From Rhodovulum sp. ES.010 (GTDB lineage Bacteria > Pseudomonadota > Alphaproteobacteria > Rhodobacterales > Rhodobacteraceae): DNA of 64,000 nucleotides. The position numbers and the translations under genes were made by a program. Position 1 is the first letter of the stretch; each line of letters starts with the position of its first letter. Positions 1-11,217 of this stretch are shown here, one piece after another. The stretch spans positions 2,614,001 through 2,678,000 of the forward strand of contig NZ_FSRS01000001.1 of assembly GCF_900142935.1 (NCBI RefSeq), given 5' to 3'. The notes beneath the pieces were generated by a model. The model ran no database searches. It had not been told where the DNA came from and saw nothing but the letters and a program-made list of their open reading frames with translations.

Positions 1-459
1 GCGCTCTACGTCCAGCTTCTTTCGATGTTCGTGGTCCTGTTCGTCTACCACGTCGCTTTCACGCCGATCACCATCTACAATCCGGTCGGCGCGATCGGCA
101 TGGTGCTGTTGTCATGGTTCTCCGGCTTCTCGATCGGTCTCGTCCTGCTGGCGATGAAGCCTTGGGCCCCCGGCGCCGTCGGGCTGGTCTCGATGATCTA
201 CCAGCGGCTGAACATGATCGCCTCGGGCAAGATGTTCCTCGCCAACACGCTGCCGGGCTACATGCTGACGTTGTTCGACTGGAACCCGCTGTTCCACTGC
301 ATCGATCAGGCGCGCGGCTATACCTTCATCAACTACAGCCCCCAGTTCACGGCCGTCTCCTACCCTATCTATGTCAGCGTCGCGCTTATCATGATCGGAC
401 TGATGGGCGAGTTCTACACGCGGAAATTCGCCTCGGCGAGTTGGTACGCGCGGCGCTAG
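1..459 (+). CDS. ABC-2 type transporter permease, C-terminal part (5' end outside window)
   Basis: The reading frame is open from base 1 and ends with TAG at 457-459, so about 152 residues are visible and the N-terminus lies outside the window. The fragment has several hydrophobic membrane segments (about residues 30-50, 55-70 and 120-140 of the fragment). It ends in a short basic tail, in the style of the inner-membrane subunit of polysaccharide (KpsM/Wzm-like) ABC exporters. The motif around NPLFHCIDQARGYTFINY is typical of that group. The exported substrate cannot be read from this fragment. The ATPase partner is presumably upstream, outside the window. The 102 bases that follow, up to the convergent alkB gene, hold no recognisable gene. 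Confidence 0.75.
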   Translation, partial: ALYVQLLSMFVVLFVYHVAFTPITIYNPVGAIGMVLLSWFSGFSIGLVLLAMKPWAPGAVGLVSMIYQRLNMIASGKMFLANTLPGYMLTLFDWNPLFHCIDQARGYTFINYSPQFTAVSYPIYVSVALIMIGLMGEFYTRKFASASWYARR

Positions 460-561
460 GACTCGAACGCTTGCCCGCCCGACGGCCCATGCGCAGCGGG
501 CCGGGCCAACCCCAAGGACTTCTCGGCGCCCGGGGCGTGAGGCGTTGGCCCCACGGGCACG

Positions 562-1194
562 TCAATCCACGACCCGCAACGTCAGGTTCAGCCGGCCCCC
601 GCCCTTGAGAAGAGTAGAGGATCCGGGCCGGACACGGTCGATTCCGTGATGCACCAGCCGCGCTTCTCCGCCCATCACCAGCACGTCGCCGGAATTCAAC
701 CAGACGCTTTCGGTGGCCCCGCCGCGTTCGATATTGCCGATTCGGAACCGTGCCGCGTCCCCCAGCGAAATCGACAGGACCGGCCAGCCGAAATCGGCCT
801 CGTCCCGGTCCTGGTGCATCCCCATTTTCGCCCCCTCGGCATAGTAGTTGACGAGGCAGCAGTCGGGCCGCCGGTCGAGCCCGGTGATCGCCTCCCAGAC
901 CGCAAGGACCGAGGCCGGGATCGGCGGCCAGGCCACGCCCGAGGGATGGCGCCGCTCGTAGCGGTAGCCGCGCCGGTCCGACACCCAGCCGTAGCGCCCC
1001 GCCGACGTCATACGGACACTCATCTTCCGGCCGAACCGCGTCTCGGGCTGGAAGAAGGGCGCCGCGGCCACCACCGCACGCAGATCTTCGACCATCTCCG
1101 CCTGCGCGGGCGGCTCTAGCCAGCCCGGGAAAATCTCGACCCCGCGCAGCAGAAGGCCAGGCGTCGGGCGGGGGTGCGGGGGTGTTTCGGACAT
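562..1194 (-). CDS. alkB: AlkB-type 2-oxoglutarate/Fe(II) DNA repair dioxygenase
   Basis: The 210-aa protein is close to the usual AlkB length. It would oxidatively remove methyl groups from 1-methyladenine and 3-methylcytosine in DNA or RNA. The iron ligands are visible: H127 and D129 in MGMHQDRDE, and H183 in LVHHGI. The 2-oxoglutarate-binding arginines R201 and R207 lie in RLNLTLR, matching the RxNxTxR signature. [14 protein letters not shown] is the family hallmark. The gene is monocistronic and divergent from dnaK, with 178 bases between them. No Ada-type regulatory site was recognised. Confidence 0.92.
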   Translation of the reverse strand: MSETPPHPRPTPGLLLRGVEIFPGWLEPPAQAEMVEDLRAVVAAAPFFQPETRFGRKMSVRMTSAGRYGWVSDRRGYRYERRHPSGVAWPPIPASVLAVWEAITGLDRRPDCCLVNYYAEGAKMGMHQDRDEADFGWPVLSISLGDAARFRIGNIERGGATESVWLNSGDVLVMGGEARLVHHGIDRVRPGSSTLLKGGGRLNLTLRVVD

Positions 1195-1229
1195 CCTTCA
1201 CCATCCTCACATTTCTGTCATAAGCCACG

Positions 1230-1258
1230 CTTGCAGGGTCGATGACCCCTCCTTATAT
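1230..1258 (+). promoter_or_regulatory. Candidate RpoH (sigma-32) heat-shock promoter of dnaKJ
   Basis: CTTGCA at 1230-1235 is followed after 16 bases by CTTATAT at 1252-1258. This fits the alphaproteobacterial heat-shock promoter pattern CTTG...CYTATNT known from dnaK operons. It lies 114 bases upstream of the dnaK start. The same pattern with the same spacing occurs upstream of rimP (18784-18812, minus strand). Promoter activity is inferred from the motif only. Confidence 0.6.
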
Positions 1259-1372
1259 ACCCCCGAGACACGGGTCCGGGACCAGTTCCCGGCCCACGTA
1301 TTTTGGGATCGGAGGGCGGAGGCCGCATCTGGGTCTGCCTTCCAGAACATCGCCGAAGAAGAGGTAACACAC

Positions 1373-3298
1373 ATGGCCAAAGTCATCGGGATCGACCTCG
1401 GGACGACCAACTCCTGCGTCGCCATCATGGATGGGTCGCAGCCTCGCGTGATCGAGAACGCCGAAGGCGCGCGCACCACCCCCTCGATCGTCGCCTTCAC
1501 CGACAACGAACGCCTCGTGGGCCAGCCCGCCAAACGGCAGGCCGTCACCAACCCCGACAACACGGTGTTTGCGGTCAAGCGCCTGATCGGGCGCCGCCTG
1601 ACCGACGCGGAGGTGGAGAAGGACAGGAAACTCGTTCCCTACTCCATCGTCGACGGCGGCAATGGCGATGCCTGGGTGGAGGTTAAGGGCGAAAAATACT
1701 CCCCCAGCCAGATTTCCGCCTTCATCCTTCAAAAGATGAAGGAAACCGCCGAGAGCTATCTCGGCGAGAAGGTCGAGCAGGCGGTGATCACCGTGCCGGC
1801 CTATTTCAACGACCAGCAGCGCCAGGCCACCAAGGATGCCGGCAAGATCGCCGGCTTGGAAGTGCTGCGCATCATCAACGAGCCGACGGCGGCCGCGCTG
1901 GCCTATGGGCTCGACAAGAAGGACAGCAAGACCATCGCCGTCTACGACCTTGGCGGCGGCACCTTCGATATCACGATCCTGGAAATCGACGACGGCCTGT
2001 TCGAGGTGAAGTCCACCAACGGCGACACCTTCCTGGGCGGCGAAGACTTCGACATGCGCATCGTGAACTACCTCGCCGAGGAGTTCAAAAAAGAGCACGG
2101 CGTTGATCTGACCAAGGACAAGATGGCGCTGCAGCGCCTCAAGGAAGCCGCCGAAAAGGCCAAGATCGAACTGTCCTCCTCCAGCCAGACCGAGATCAAC
2201 CAGCCCTTTATCTCGATGGACAAGGACACCGGCACACCGCTTCACATGGTCATGAAGCTGACCCGGGCAAAGCTGGAAAGCCTGGTTGGCGACCTCATCA
2301 AGAACTCGATCAAGCCCTGCCAGGCCGCGCTGAAGGATGCCGGCATCTCGACCTCGGAAATCGACGAGGTGGTGCTGGTCGGCGGCATGACCCGGATGCC
2401 CAAGGTCGTCGAGGAAGTGACCAAGTTCTTCGCGAAAGAGCCCCACAAGGGCGTGAACCCCGACGAGGTCGTGGCGATGGGCGCCGCGATCCAGGCCGGC
2501 GTGCTGCAGGGTGACGTCAAGGATGTCGTGCTGCTGGACGTGACGCCGCTGTCGCTTGGAATCGAGACCTTGGGCGGCGTGTTCACCCGCCTGATCGACC
2601 GCAACACCACGATCCCGACCAAGAAGAGCCAGATCTTCTCGACCGCCGAGGACAACCAGTCGGCGGTGACGATCCGGGTGTTCCAGGGCGAACGCGAAAT
2701 GGCCTCGGACAACAAGATGCTGGGCCAGTTCAACCTTGAGGACATCCCGCCCGCGCCGCGCGGCATGCCTCAGATCGAAGTGACCTTCGACATCGACGCC
2801 AACGGCATCGTGTCGGTTTCGGCCAAGGACAAGGGCACCGGCAAGGAGCAGATCATCACGATCCAGGCCTCCGGCGGTCTGTCCGACGACGAGATCGACC
2901 AGATGGTCAAGGATGCCGAGTCGAATGCCGAGGCCGACAAGTCGCGGCGCGAGTTGGTCGAGACCAAGAACCAGGCCGAGAGCCTCATCCACTCGACCGA
3001 GAAGTCGCTTGAGGAACACGGCGACAAGGTCGATCCCTCGACGGTGGAGGCGATCGAACTGGCCGTTGCCGCGCTCAAGGATACCCTGGAAACCGAGGAT
3101 GCCGGCAAGATCAAGGGCGGCATCCAGAACGTGTCCGAGGCCGCGATGAAGTTGGGCGAGGCGATCTACAAGGCCCAGCAGGAAGAGGCCGCGGGCGCGC
3201 AGGCCGAACCCGAGAGCGATGACGGGCCAAGCGGCGTCGACGAGGATATCGTGGATGCCGAGTTCGAGGACCTGGACGACGACGGGAAACGCTCGTAA
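1373..3298 (+). CDS. dnaK: Molecular chaperone DnaK (Hsp70)
   Basis: The 641-aa protein has normal length for DnaK, the ATP-driven chaperone of the cytoplasm that works with DnaJ and GrpE. The N-terminal ATPase domain shows IDLGTTNS (residues 7-14) and the phosphate-2 loop DLGGGTFDI (192-200). The substrate-binding domain follows, then a lid ending in an acidic tail with [10 protein letters not shown]. The ATG at 1373 is preceded by AGAGG. dnaJ lies 74 bases downstream, with an intercistronic hairpin between. grpE sits about 45 kb away, next to hrcA. Confidence 0.99.
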   Translation: MAKVIGIDLGTTNSCVAIMDGSQPRVIENAEGARTTPSIVAFTDNERLVGQPAKRQAVTNPDNTVFAVKRLIGRRLTDAEVEKDRKLVPYSIVDGGNGDAWVEVKGEKYSPSQISAFILQKMKETAESYLGEKVEQAVITVPAYFNDQQRQATKDAGKIAGLEVLRIINEPTAAALAYGLDKKDSKTIAVYDLGGGTFDITILEIDDGLFEVKSTNGDTFLGGEDFDMRIVNYLAEEFKKEHGVDLTKDKMALQRLKEAAEKAKIELSSSSQTEINQPFISMDKDTGTPLHMVMKLTRAKLESLVGDLIKNSIKPCQAALKDAGISTSEIDEVVLVGGMTRMPKVVEEVTKFFAKEPHKGVNPDEVVAMGAAIQAGVLQGDVKDVVLLDVTPLSLGIETLGGVFTRLIDRNTTIPTKKSQIFSTAEDNQSAVTIRVFQGEREMASDNKMLGQFNLEDIPPAPRGMPQIEVTFDIDANGIVSVSAKDKGTGKEQIITIQASGGLSDDEIDQMVKDAESNAEADKSRRELVETKNQAESLIHSTEKSLEEHGDKVDPSTVEAIELAVAALKDTLETEDAGKIKGGIQNVSEAAMKLGEAIYKAQQEEAAGAQAEPESDDGPSGVDEDIVDAEFEDLDDDGKRS

Positions 3299-3317
3299 GG
3301 GCGACAGGGACGGAAAA

Positions 3318-3345
3318 GGCCGGTCCGGGGGCACCCGGGCCGGCC
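3318..3345 (+). other. Intercistronic hairpin between dnaK and dnaJ
   Basis: A 12-bp stem (3318-3329 with 3334-3345, one G-T pair) closes a GGCA loop. No T-run follows, so it does not look like an intrinsic terminator. It more likely stabilises the 3' end of dnaK mRNA or lowers dnaJ output relative to dnaK, as hairpins do in other dnaKJ operons. That role is inferred. Confidence 0.55.
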
Positions 3346-3372
3346 CACGCGTTACGCGCAGAGGGATAGCCG

Positions 3373-4524
3373 ATGGCAAAACGTGATTTCTACGAGGTTC
3401 TTGGCGTCGCCCGCGGCGCCTCGGCCGACGAAATCAAGAAGGCCTACCGCAAGAAGGCGAAAGAGCTTCACCCCGACCGCAACGCTGACAACCCCGGCGC
3501 CGAGGCCGATTTCAAGGAAGTGAACGAGGCCTACGAGACGCTGAAGGACCCCGACAAGAAGGCCGCCTATGACCGCTTTGGCCATGCTGCCTTCGAGGGC
3601 GGCATGGGCGGCGGGCCGCGTCCGGGCGGTCCGGGCTTCGGAGGGGGTGGCGGCGATTTCGCGTCGGCCTTCTCCAACGTGTTCGACGACCTGTTCGGCG
3701 ACTTCATGGGCGGCGGCCCCGGCGGGCGCCAGCGCGCGACCCGCGGCTCCGACTTGCGCTACAACCTGCGCGTTACCCTGGAAGAGGCGCATGCGGGGCT
3801 GCAGAAGACGATCAAGGTGCCGGGCTCCGTCGCCTGCGACATCTGCAGCGGCACCGGGGCGGCGGGCGGCGCGGAACCGGCCACCTGCCCGACCTGCGCG
3901 GGTCTCGGCAAGGTGCGCGCCCAGCAGGGTTTCTTCACCGTCGAACGCACCTGCCCCACCTGCGGCGGGATGGGCCAGATCATCAAGAACCCGTGCACGG
4001 CCTGCGGCGGCGCCGGCCGGGTCGAGCGCGACCGCGCGCTTGCCGTCAACATTCCCGCAGGCGTCGAGACCGGCACGCGAATCCGGCTTGCCGGCGAGGG
4101 CGAGGCAGGCCTGCGCGGCGGTCCTCCGGGCGATCTCTACATCTTCATCGAGGTCGCGCCGCACCCGCTCTTCGAGCGCGAGGGAATGGATCTCTATTGC
4201 CGGGTTCCGGTCTCGATCGCGACCGCGGCGCTGGGCGGCGAGATCGAGGTGCCGACGATCGAGGGCGGCCGAACGCGCGTGAAGGTGCCGGCCGGCAGCC
4301 AGTCGGGCAAGCAGATGCGCCTGCGCGGCAAGGGCATGCCCGCACTCCGCGGCACGGGACAAGGCGACATGTTTATCGAGCTTGCCGTCGAAACGCCGGT
4401 GAACCTGACCCAACGCCAAAAGGAGCTGCTGCGCGAGTTCGAGGAACTCAGCGAGGAAAACAACCCCGAAGGGTCCAGCTTCTTCAAGAAGGTCAAGAGT
4501 TTCTGGGACGGGATGAAAAGCTGA
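3373..4524 (+). CDS. dnaJ: Co-chaperone DnaJ (Hsp40, type I)
   Basis: The 383-aa protein stimulates the DnaK ATPase and delivers unfolded proteins. The J domain carries HPD at residues 33-35. A Gly/Phe-rich linker (about 75-120) follows, and then four zinc-binding CxxCxGxG repeats at 155-162, 172-179, 194-201 and 208-215. The C-terminal substrate-binding and dimerisation domain is complete. It is the second gene of the dnaKJ unit, probably co-transcribed from the dnaK promoter. Confidence 0.99.
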   Translation: MAKRDFYEVLGVARGASADEIKKAYRKKAKELHPDRNADNPGAEADFKEVNEAYETLKDPDKKAAYDRFGHAAFEGGMGGGPRPGGPGFGGGGGDFASAFSNVFDDLFGDFMGGGPGGRQRATRGSDLRYNLRVTLEEAHAGLQKTIKVPGSVACDICSGTGAAGGAEPATCPTCAGLGKVRAQQGFFTVERTCPTCGGMGQIIKNPCTACGGAGRVERDRALAVNIPAGVETGTRIRLAGEGEAGLRGGPPGDLYIFIEVAPHPLFEREGMDLYCRVPVSIATAALGGEIEVPTIEGGRTRVKVPAGSQSGKQMRLRGKGMPALRGTGQGDMFIELAVETPVNLTQRQKELLREFEELSEENNPEGSSFFKKVKSFWDGMKS

Positions 4525-4549
4525 GCACGGGTCCCGGAATCGGCCGGAG

Positions 4550-4564
4550 TTAACCTTTCGTTCA
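4550..4564 (+). promoter_or_regulatory. CtrA-like binding site upstream of radC
   Basis: TTAA at 4550-4553 and TTCA at 4561-4564 are separated by seven bases. This differs by one base from the CtrA consensus TTAA-N7-TTAA. It lies 25 bases upstream of the radC start, where a promoter-proximal activator site would be. TTAA is rare in this GC-rich sequence. In Rhodobacterales, CtrA is known to control DNA-uptake and gene-transfer-agent recipient genes. The link to radC here is inference. Confidence 0.35.
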
Positions 4565-4589
4565 GCATGTTTTACCTAGTCTCGGGGCA

Positions 4590-5357
4590 ATGACTCGCCC
4601 CAGCGATCCCAACCAGCTGTCCGAACCGCCCCTGCCGATCTTCGCAGGGACCGGGGTGCATGCGCTTGCCAAGGGCGCGCGGCTGCCCTCCTACATCCGC
4701 GATCATCGCCAGCGGCTGCGCAGCCGCTTCATGGCGGGCGGCGCGGACGCGATGCCGGATTACGAATTGCTGGAACTCGTCCTGTTCCGCGCCATCCCGC
4801 GTCAGGACGTGAAACCGTTGGCCAAGGCCCTGCTCGACCGGTTCGGCAGCTTCAATGCCGTGCTGTCCGCCTCGCCCGCGCGTCTGCGCGAGGTGAAGGG
4901 CGTCGGCGACGCGGTGCTGACCGAGCTGAAGGTTGTCGAGGCCGCGGCGCACCGGCTGGCCCGCTCGCGGGTCATGCACCGCCCTGTGATTGCCGGGTGG
5001 GAGGCGCTTCTGGACTATTGCCGCACCTCAATGGGCCACCGCGAGACCGAACAGTTCCGGGTGCTGTTTCTGGACCGCAAGAACGTGTTGATCGCCGACG
5101 AGGAACAGGCCCATGGCACGGTCGACCATGTGCCGGTCTACCCGCGCGAGGTGGTCAAGCGGGCGCTGGAACTCAACGCCTCAGCCCTGATCCTTGTGCA
5201 CAATCACCCGTCTGGCGACCCGACCCCGTCCACGGCCGACATCGCCATGACCGAACAGGTCAACGCCGGCTGCGTCGCCCTCGGGCTCGTGCTGCATGAT
5301 CACATCATCGTGGGCCAGGCGCGCGAGGTCAGTTTCCGCGCGGCGGGCTATCTCTAG
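4590..5357 (+). CDS. radC: RadC family protein (JAB/MPN domain)
   Basis: The 255-aa protein has a helix-hairpin-helix-like segment (REVKGVGDA, about residues 100-108). The C-terminal JAB metalloprotease-like domain shows the conserved HNHPSGD motif at 204-210. The N-terminal extension of about 35 residues is proline-rich and longer than in E. coli YicR. The biochemical role of RadC is unsettled; the family has been tied to DNA repair and transformation, not proven. The TAG stop overlaps by four bases (CTAG) with the stop of the convergent gene. Confidence 0.93.
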   Translation: MTRPSDPNQLSEPPLPIFAGTGVHALAKGARLPSYIRDHRQRLRSRFMAGGADAMPDYELLELVLFRAIPRQDVKPLAKALLDRFGSFNAVLSASPARLREVKGVGDAVLTELKVVEAAAHRLARSRVMHRPVIAGWEALLDYCRTSMGHRETEQFRVLFLDRKNVLIADEEQAHGTVDHVPVYPREVVKRALELNASALILVHNHPSGDPTPSTADIAMTEQVNAGCVALGLVLHDHIIVGQAREVSFRAAGYL

Positions 5358-6910
5358 CGCAGCCACACCTCGACCCGGCGGTTGATGAGCCGGCCCCAGT
5401 CGCTCTGGTCGCAGGCGAGCGGCAGCGCCTCGCCGAAGGCCTCGACGCGCAGCCGCACCCGCCCGAAATCCGCAGCGGTCGCCGCCGCCCGCACCGCCTC
5501 CAACACAGCCTCGGCCCGGCGCCGGGCCAGCGAGAGATTGGCCGAGGCCGGCCCGGCACCGTCGCTGAATCCCGCAAAGATCAGCGTTCGCCCGTCGAAC
5601 AGCCCGGCCTCCAAGGCGTGTGCAAGCGTGGCCACGTTGGCGTAGGATTGCGCGTCGAGCCGGGCCGAGCCGCCCGTGCGAAACCGGAAGGTGGTGGTCA
5701 ACCGGCCGGCCCCCGCCAGCGCCGCCACCATGCGTTGCAACTCGGACAGCGGAACCTCCGTTCCGGCCTGCGCGATCGCCTGGGCGAGCCTGTCGCCCTG
5801 GAGCGCCATCGGCAGCACATCCCGCCGCTGGTCGACGAAACCGGCGCGCCGAACCACCAACTGCGCAGCCGGGGTTTCCAGATAGTCGAGGAACTCGCGC
5901 AGGAACAGCGGCAGGCGGCGGGCCGGCGTGTAAAGGAAGAGCGGCGCGGCGAACGGGTAATCCTCGGTCTTGAGCGATTCGACGCTGGCCACCAGCGGCA
6001 TCCCGCACCCCCCGACAACCGGAAGCTGGACGGCTGGGCCGAGCGCCGAGAACCGGGTGACGCCCAACCCCAGCGGGTCGTCGGCCACGGCCGCGGCCAG
6101 TTGCTCCGGGGTGGCATGTGGCGTTGCCGTCGCCGCAGGCGCCCGCCCACTCAGGAGACGGGCGGCCGCGGCCTGTTGCAGGCCGTTCCGCGCGCTTAGC
6201 AGGTGCAGGCTGACCGGCGCCTCTGGGCCGCCGACCGCCGTCCAGTCCGCCGCCTCGCCGGACATCAGCGCGACCAGTTCGGCGATGGTCAAGTCGGTCA
6301 CAGGTTGGCCGGGTGCCACGACGGGCACGACGGCGTCGAGCGCGACCACGTGACGCCGGGCCGGGTTGGTCAGGTCGCCAAGCCCAGCGTCGCGCACCCG
6401 CCGTACCTCGTCCGGGCGCGCCTCGCGGGCGGCCATCACGAGATCGGTCTCGCCAGCCAGGAGGTCTGCGAACCCCTCGTCGGTGCTGCCCGTGCCCACG
6501 GCAATCTCGGCCACCCGGCGGTCGGCGTCGGGGTCGCCCAGCACGAACACGCGGTCGCGCGCATCCTCGCGCGCGTCCACGACCAGCCCGCGGCTTTCGG
6601 CATAGGCCGCGATCAGCGCCGGAATCAGGACCCGCCCGAGCGACGGGGCCCCGGAGAACCGGAACTGCGCGACACTGGCCTCGATCGTCGGACAGCCCGG
6701 CCCGGTGCAGATCACCGCCTGACCGTCGAGCGTCAGCGGCCCGTAGACCGTTGCGACGCGGTAGAACTCGCCGTCGAAACCGACGAGGGTGCCGCTGATC
6801 TCGACCGAGCCGTCGCGCGAGGTCAGAGTGACGTCCTGCGCGCAGGCCGGACCGCCCCACCCCAGATGAAAGAGCGCGGCGAGCATCGCCGCGCACCCGA
6901 AAAGCCGCAT
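5354..6910 (-). CDS. Secreted PstS-like periplasmic-binding domain fused to C-terminal OmpA domain
   Basis: The 518-aa protein has a Sec signal peptide (hydrophobic core, cleavage near ACA-QD at residues 24-25). A phosphate-binding-protein-like domain spans roughly residues 78-360 (FSGAPSLGRVLIPALI). A C-terminal OmpA/peptidoglycan-binding domain spans about 400-518 (FAGFSDGAGPASANLSLARR and the final NRRVEVWLR). The OmpA part should anchor it to peptidoglycan in the periplasm. The ligand of the PstS-like part is unknown, and no Pst transporter genes are nearby. It lies 21 bases downstream of the small secreted gene at 6932-7348, and both follow secA. Confidence 0.8.
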   Translation of the reverse strand: MRLFGCAAMLAALFHLGWGGPACAQDVTLTSRDGSVEISGTLVGFDGEFYRVATVYGPLTLDGQAVICTGPGCPTIEASVAQFRFSGAPSLGRVLIPALIAAYAESRGLVVDAREDARDRVFVLGDPDADRRVAEIAVGTGSTDEGFADLLAGETDLVMAAREARPDEVRRVRDAGLGDLTNPARRHVVALDAVVPVVAPGQPVTDLTIAELVALMSGEAADWTAVGGPEAPVSLHLLSARNGLQQAAAARLLSGRAPAATATPHATPEQLAAAVADDPLGLGVTRFSALGPAVQLPVVGGCGMPLVASVESLKTEDYPFAAPLFLYTPARRLPLFLREFLDYLETPAAQLVVRRAGFVDQRRDVLPMALQGDRLAQAIAQAGTEVPLSELQRMVAALAGAGRLTTTFRFRTGGSARLDAQSYANVATLAHALEAGLFDGRTLIFAGFSDGAGPASANLSLARRRAEAVLEAVRAAATAADFGRVRLRVEAFGEALPLACDQSDWGRLINRRVEVWLR

Positions 6911-6931
6911 GTCTGCAAGAACCAGGTCGCC

Positions 6932-7348
6932 TCAGTTCGCGCCGAGTTTCCGGGGTCGGGGCAGGTTTTTCAACACCGGAAATTCGCCGCCGACGCGGTG
7001 AGGCAGACCGGTGAGTTCGAAACCCCGGGCGCCACCGCGCATGTCGGAAAACGGCTCGTCGGGACGTGCCGAAAGGCCGTGGGTCAGCCGACTCCGCATC
7101 GGGCGCAAGGCGGGGTCGGACGGGATGGAGGGCAGGGCGCGGCTACGGGAAAGCGGCGGCACGGCGGGAACCGGCCCGAAGGTGTAGGTCACAGGGCCAG
7201 AGTCGCGTCCCGCAAGAAGGACAGGCGAGGCCTCCGTCGAGGCCACCAAGGCCGAGTCGGCGTGACCGGGACCCATGGACTGTGCGGCGGCGACCACCAT
7301 CGCCACGCTCAGCCCAATGGCGAAAAACCGTTCTCTGCGTCTGCCCAT
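6932..7348 (-). CDS. Small secreted protein of unknown function
   Basis: The protein is 138 aa when started at the ATG at 7346-7348, which has GGAG six bases upstream. An in-frame ATG at 7367-7369 has a worse-spaced ribosome site. The N-terminus MGRRRERFFAIGLSVAMVVA is a basic signal peptide with likely cleavage near GHADSA. The rest is proline- and arginine-rich and low in predicted structure. I do not recognise a domain. It lies 75 bases after secA and 21 bases before the PstS/OmpA gene on the same strand, so it may be co-transcribed with one of them. Confidence 0.55.
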   Translation of the reverse strand: MGRRRERFFAIGLSVAMVVAAAQSMGPGHADSALVASTEASPVLLAGRDSGPVTYTFGPVPAVPPLSRSRALPSIPSDPALRPMRSRLTHGLSARPDEPFSDMRGGARGFELTGLPHRVGGEFPVLKNLPRPRKLGAN

Positions 7349-7444
7349 GGCGCTCTCCGGCCACTCCATCCTCTCCCCAGTTACGCGAGAAAATGGGCAA
7401 GGGCGGGGCGGAGTTGCGCGGATTCCGGGCCGCGGCGCGGCCTG

Positions 7445-10168
<2,724 letters not shown>

Positions 10169-10349
10169 ATTCTCTCCGAGACGGTGGCGGACTGACAGGA
10201 TGTTGTTCTACGGACGCCTTGCCCGCCTGACATTGCGGCAATAGAAGTGGCCAGAGTCTGCAGCCCGGCCCCAAGGATCAACAGCGATGTAAGGGGCGGC
10301 CAGAATGGAGTCAACGTCGCCAAGCGCGCGGCCCGATAGGAGTTGCCCA

Positions 10350-11198
10350 ATGTCCGAAGCCCCGAAACCGCTGCTCGCCCTCGCCCTCGTCGCGGGGCTC
10401 GCCCTGCCGGCCGCGGCCCAGGATGTCGGCCCGGACACGGTCGTGGCCCGCGTCGGCGAAAGCGAAATCACGCTGGGGCACATGATCGTGCTGCGATCGC
10501 AATTGCCGGCGGAATACCAGGAACTGCCCGACGACGTGCTTTACCAAGCGGTGCTCGACCAACTGATCCGGCAGAGCGCGGTGGTGGAACGCGCCGGTGG
10601 CGAGCTGTCGCTCGGCGCGAAGCTCGCGCTCGAGAACGAGCGGCGGTCCTTCGTGGCCGGCGAGGCGCTCAGCCGCATCGCCGAAGACGCAGTAACCGAG
10701 GAGGCGGTGCAAGACGCCTACGAGGCGGCCTACGCGACCGCCGAGCCGACGACCGAGTTCCACGCCTCCCACATCCTTGTCGAGAGCGAGGAGGACGCGC
10801 TGGCGCTTCTCGCCGAGATCGAGAACGGCGCCGATTTCGCCACGCTCGCCAAGGAGAATTCCGTGGGGCCGTCGGGCCCCAACGGCGGCGATCTCGGCTG
10901 GTTCACGGCAGGCATGATGGTCAAGCCCTTCGAGGTGGCGGTGGTGGAGCTCGAGCCGGGCGGCGTGGCCGGCCCGGTGCAGACGCAGTTCGGCTGGCAT
11001 GTCATCAAGCTGCATGAAACGCGCCTGAAAGACGCCCCCGCGATCGAGGATGTCCGCGCAGAACTGGTGCAGCAGATCCAGCGCGACGCCATGGAAACCG
11101 CGCTCGAAACCTACACCGCCGAGGCCGACATCAGCCGCACGGACGTGGAGATCGACCCGTCGATCCTGAAGAATCGCGAGATTCTGAACCAAGATTAG
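10350..11198 (+). CDS. Periplasmic peptidyl-prolyl cis-trans isomerase (PpiC/parvulin type)
   Basis: The protein is 282 aa from the ATG at 10350, which is preceded by ATAGGAG. An in-frame ATG 45 bases upstream would add residues before the signal peptide and is less likely. The signal peptide runs to about residue 23 (PAAA-QD). A SurA/PrsA-like N-terminal part follows, and the parvulin domain lies at about 130-230 (EFHASHILVESEED, GGDLGWFTAGMM, FGWHVIKL). It should help fold outer-membrane or periplasmic proteins. The divergence from secA fits an export role. Confidence 0.9.
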   Translation: MSEAPKPLLALALVAGLALPAAAQDVGPDTVVARVGESEITLGHMIVLRSQLPAEYQELPDDVLYQAVLDQLIRQSAVVERAGGELSLGAKLALENERRSFVAGEALSRIAEDAVTEEAVQDAYEAAYATAEPTTEFHASHILVESEEDALALLAEIENGADFATLAKENSVGPSGPNGGDLGWFTAGMMVKPFEVAVVELEPGGVAGPVQTQFGWHVIKLHETRLKDAPAIEDVRAELVQQIQRDAMETALETYTAEADISRTDVEIDPSILKNREILNQD

Positions 11199-11217
11199 GC
11201 GCGGACCGGGGGAACAG

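Noticed and set aside
3318..3345. dnaK-dnaJ hairpin as a terminator
   Set aside because: No T-run follows, and dnaJ is a normal operon partner.
1253..3379. A 708-codon open frame on the minus strand opposite dnaK
   Set aside because: It is a shadow of the GC-rich dnaK gene; low-complexity Leu/Gly/His/Asp-rich translation with no domain.
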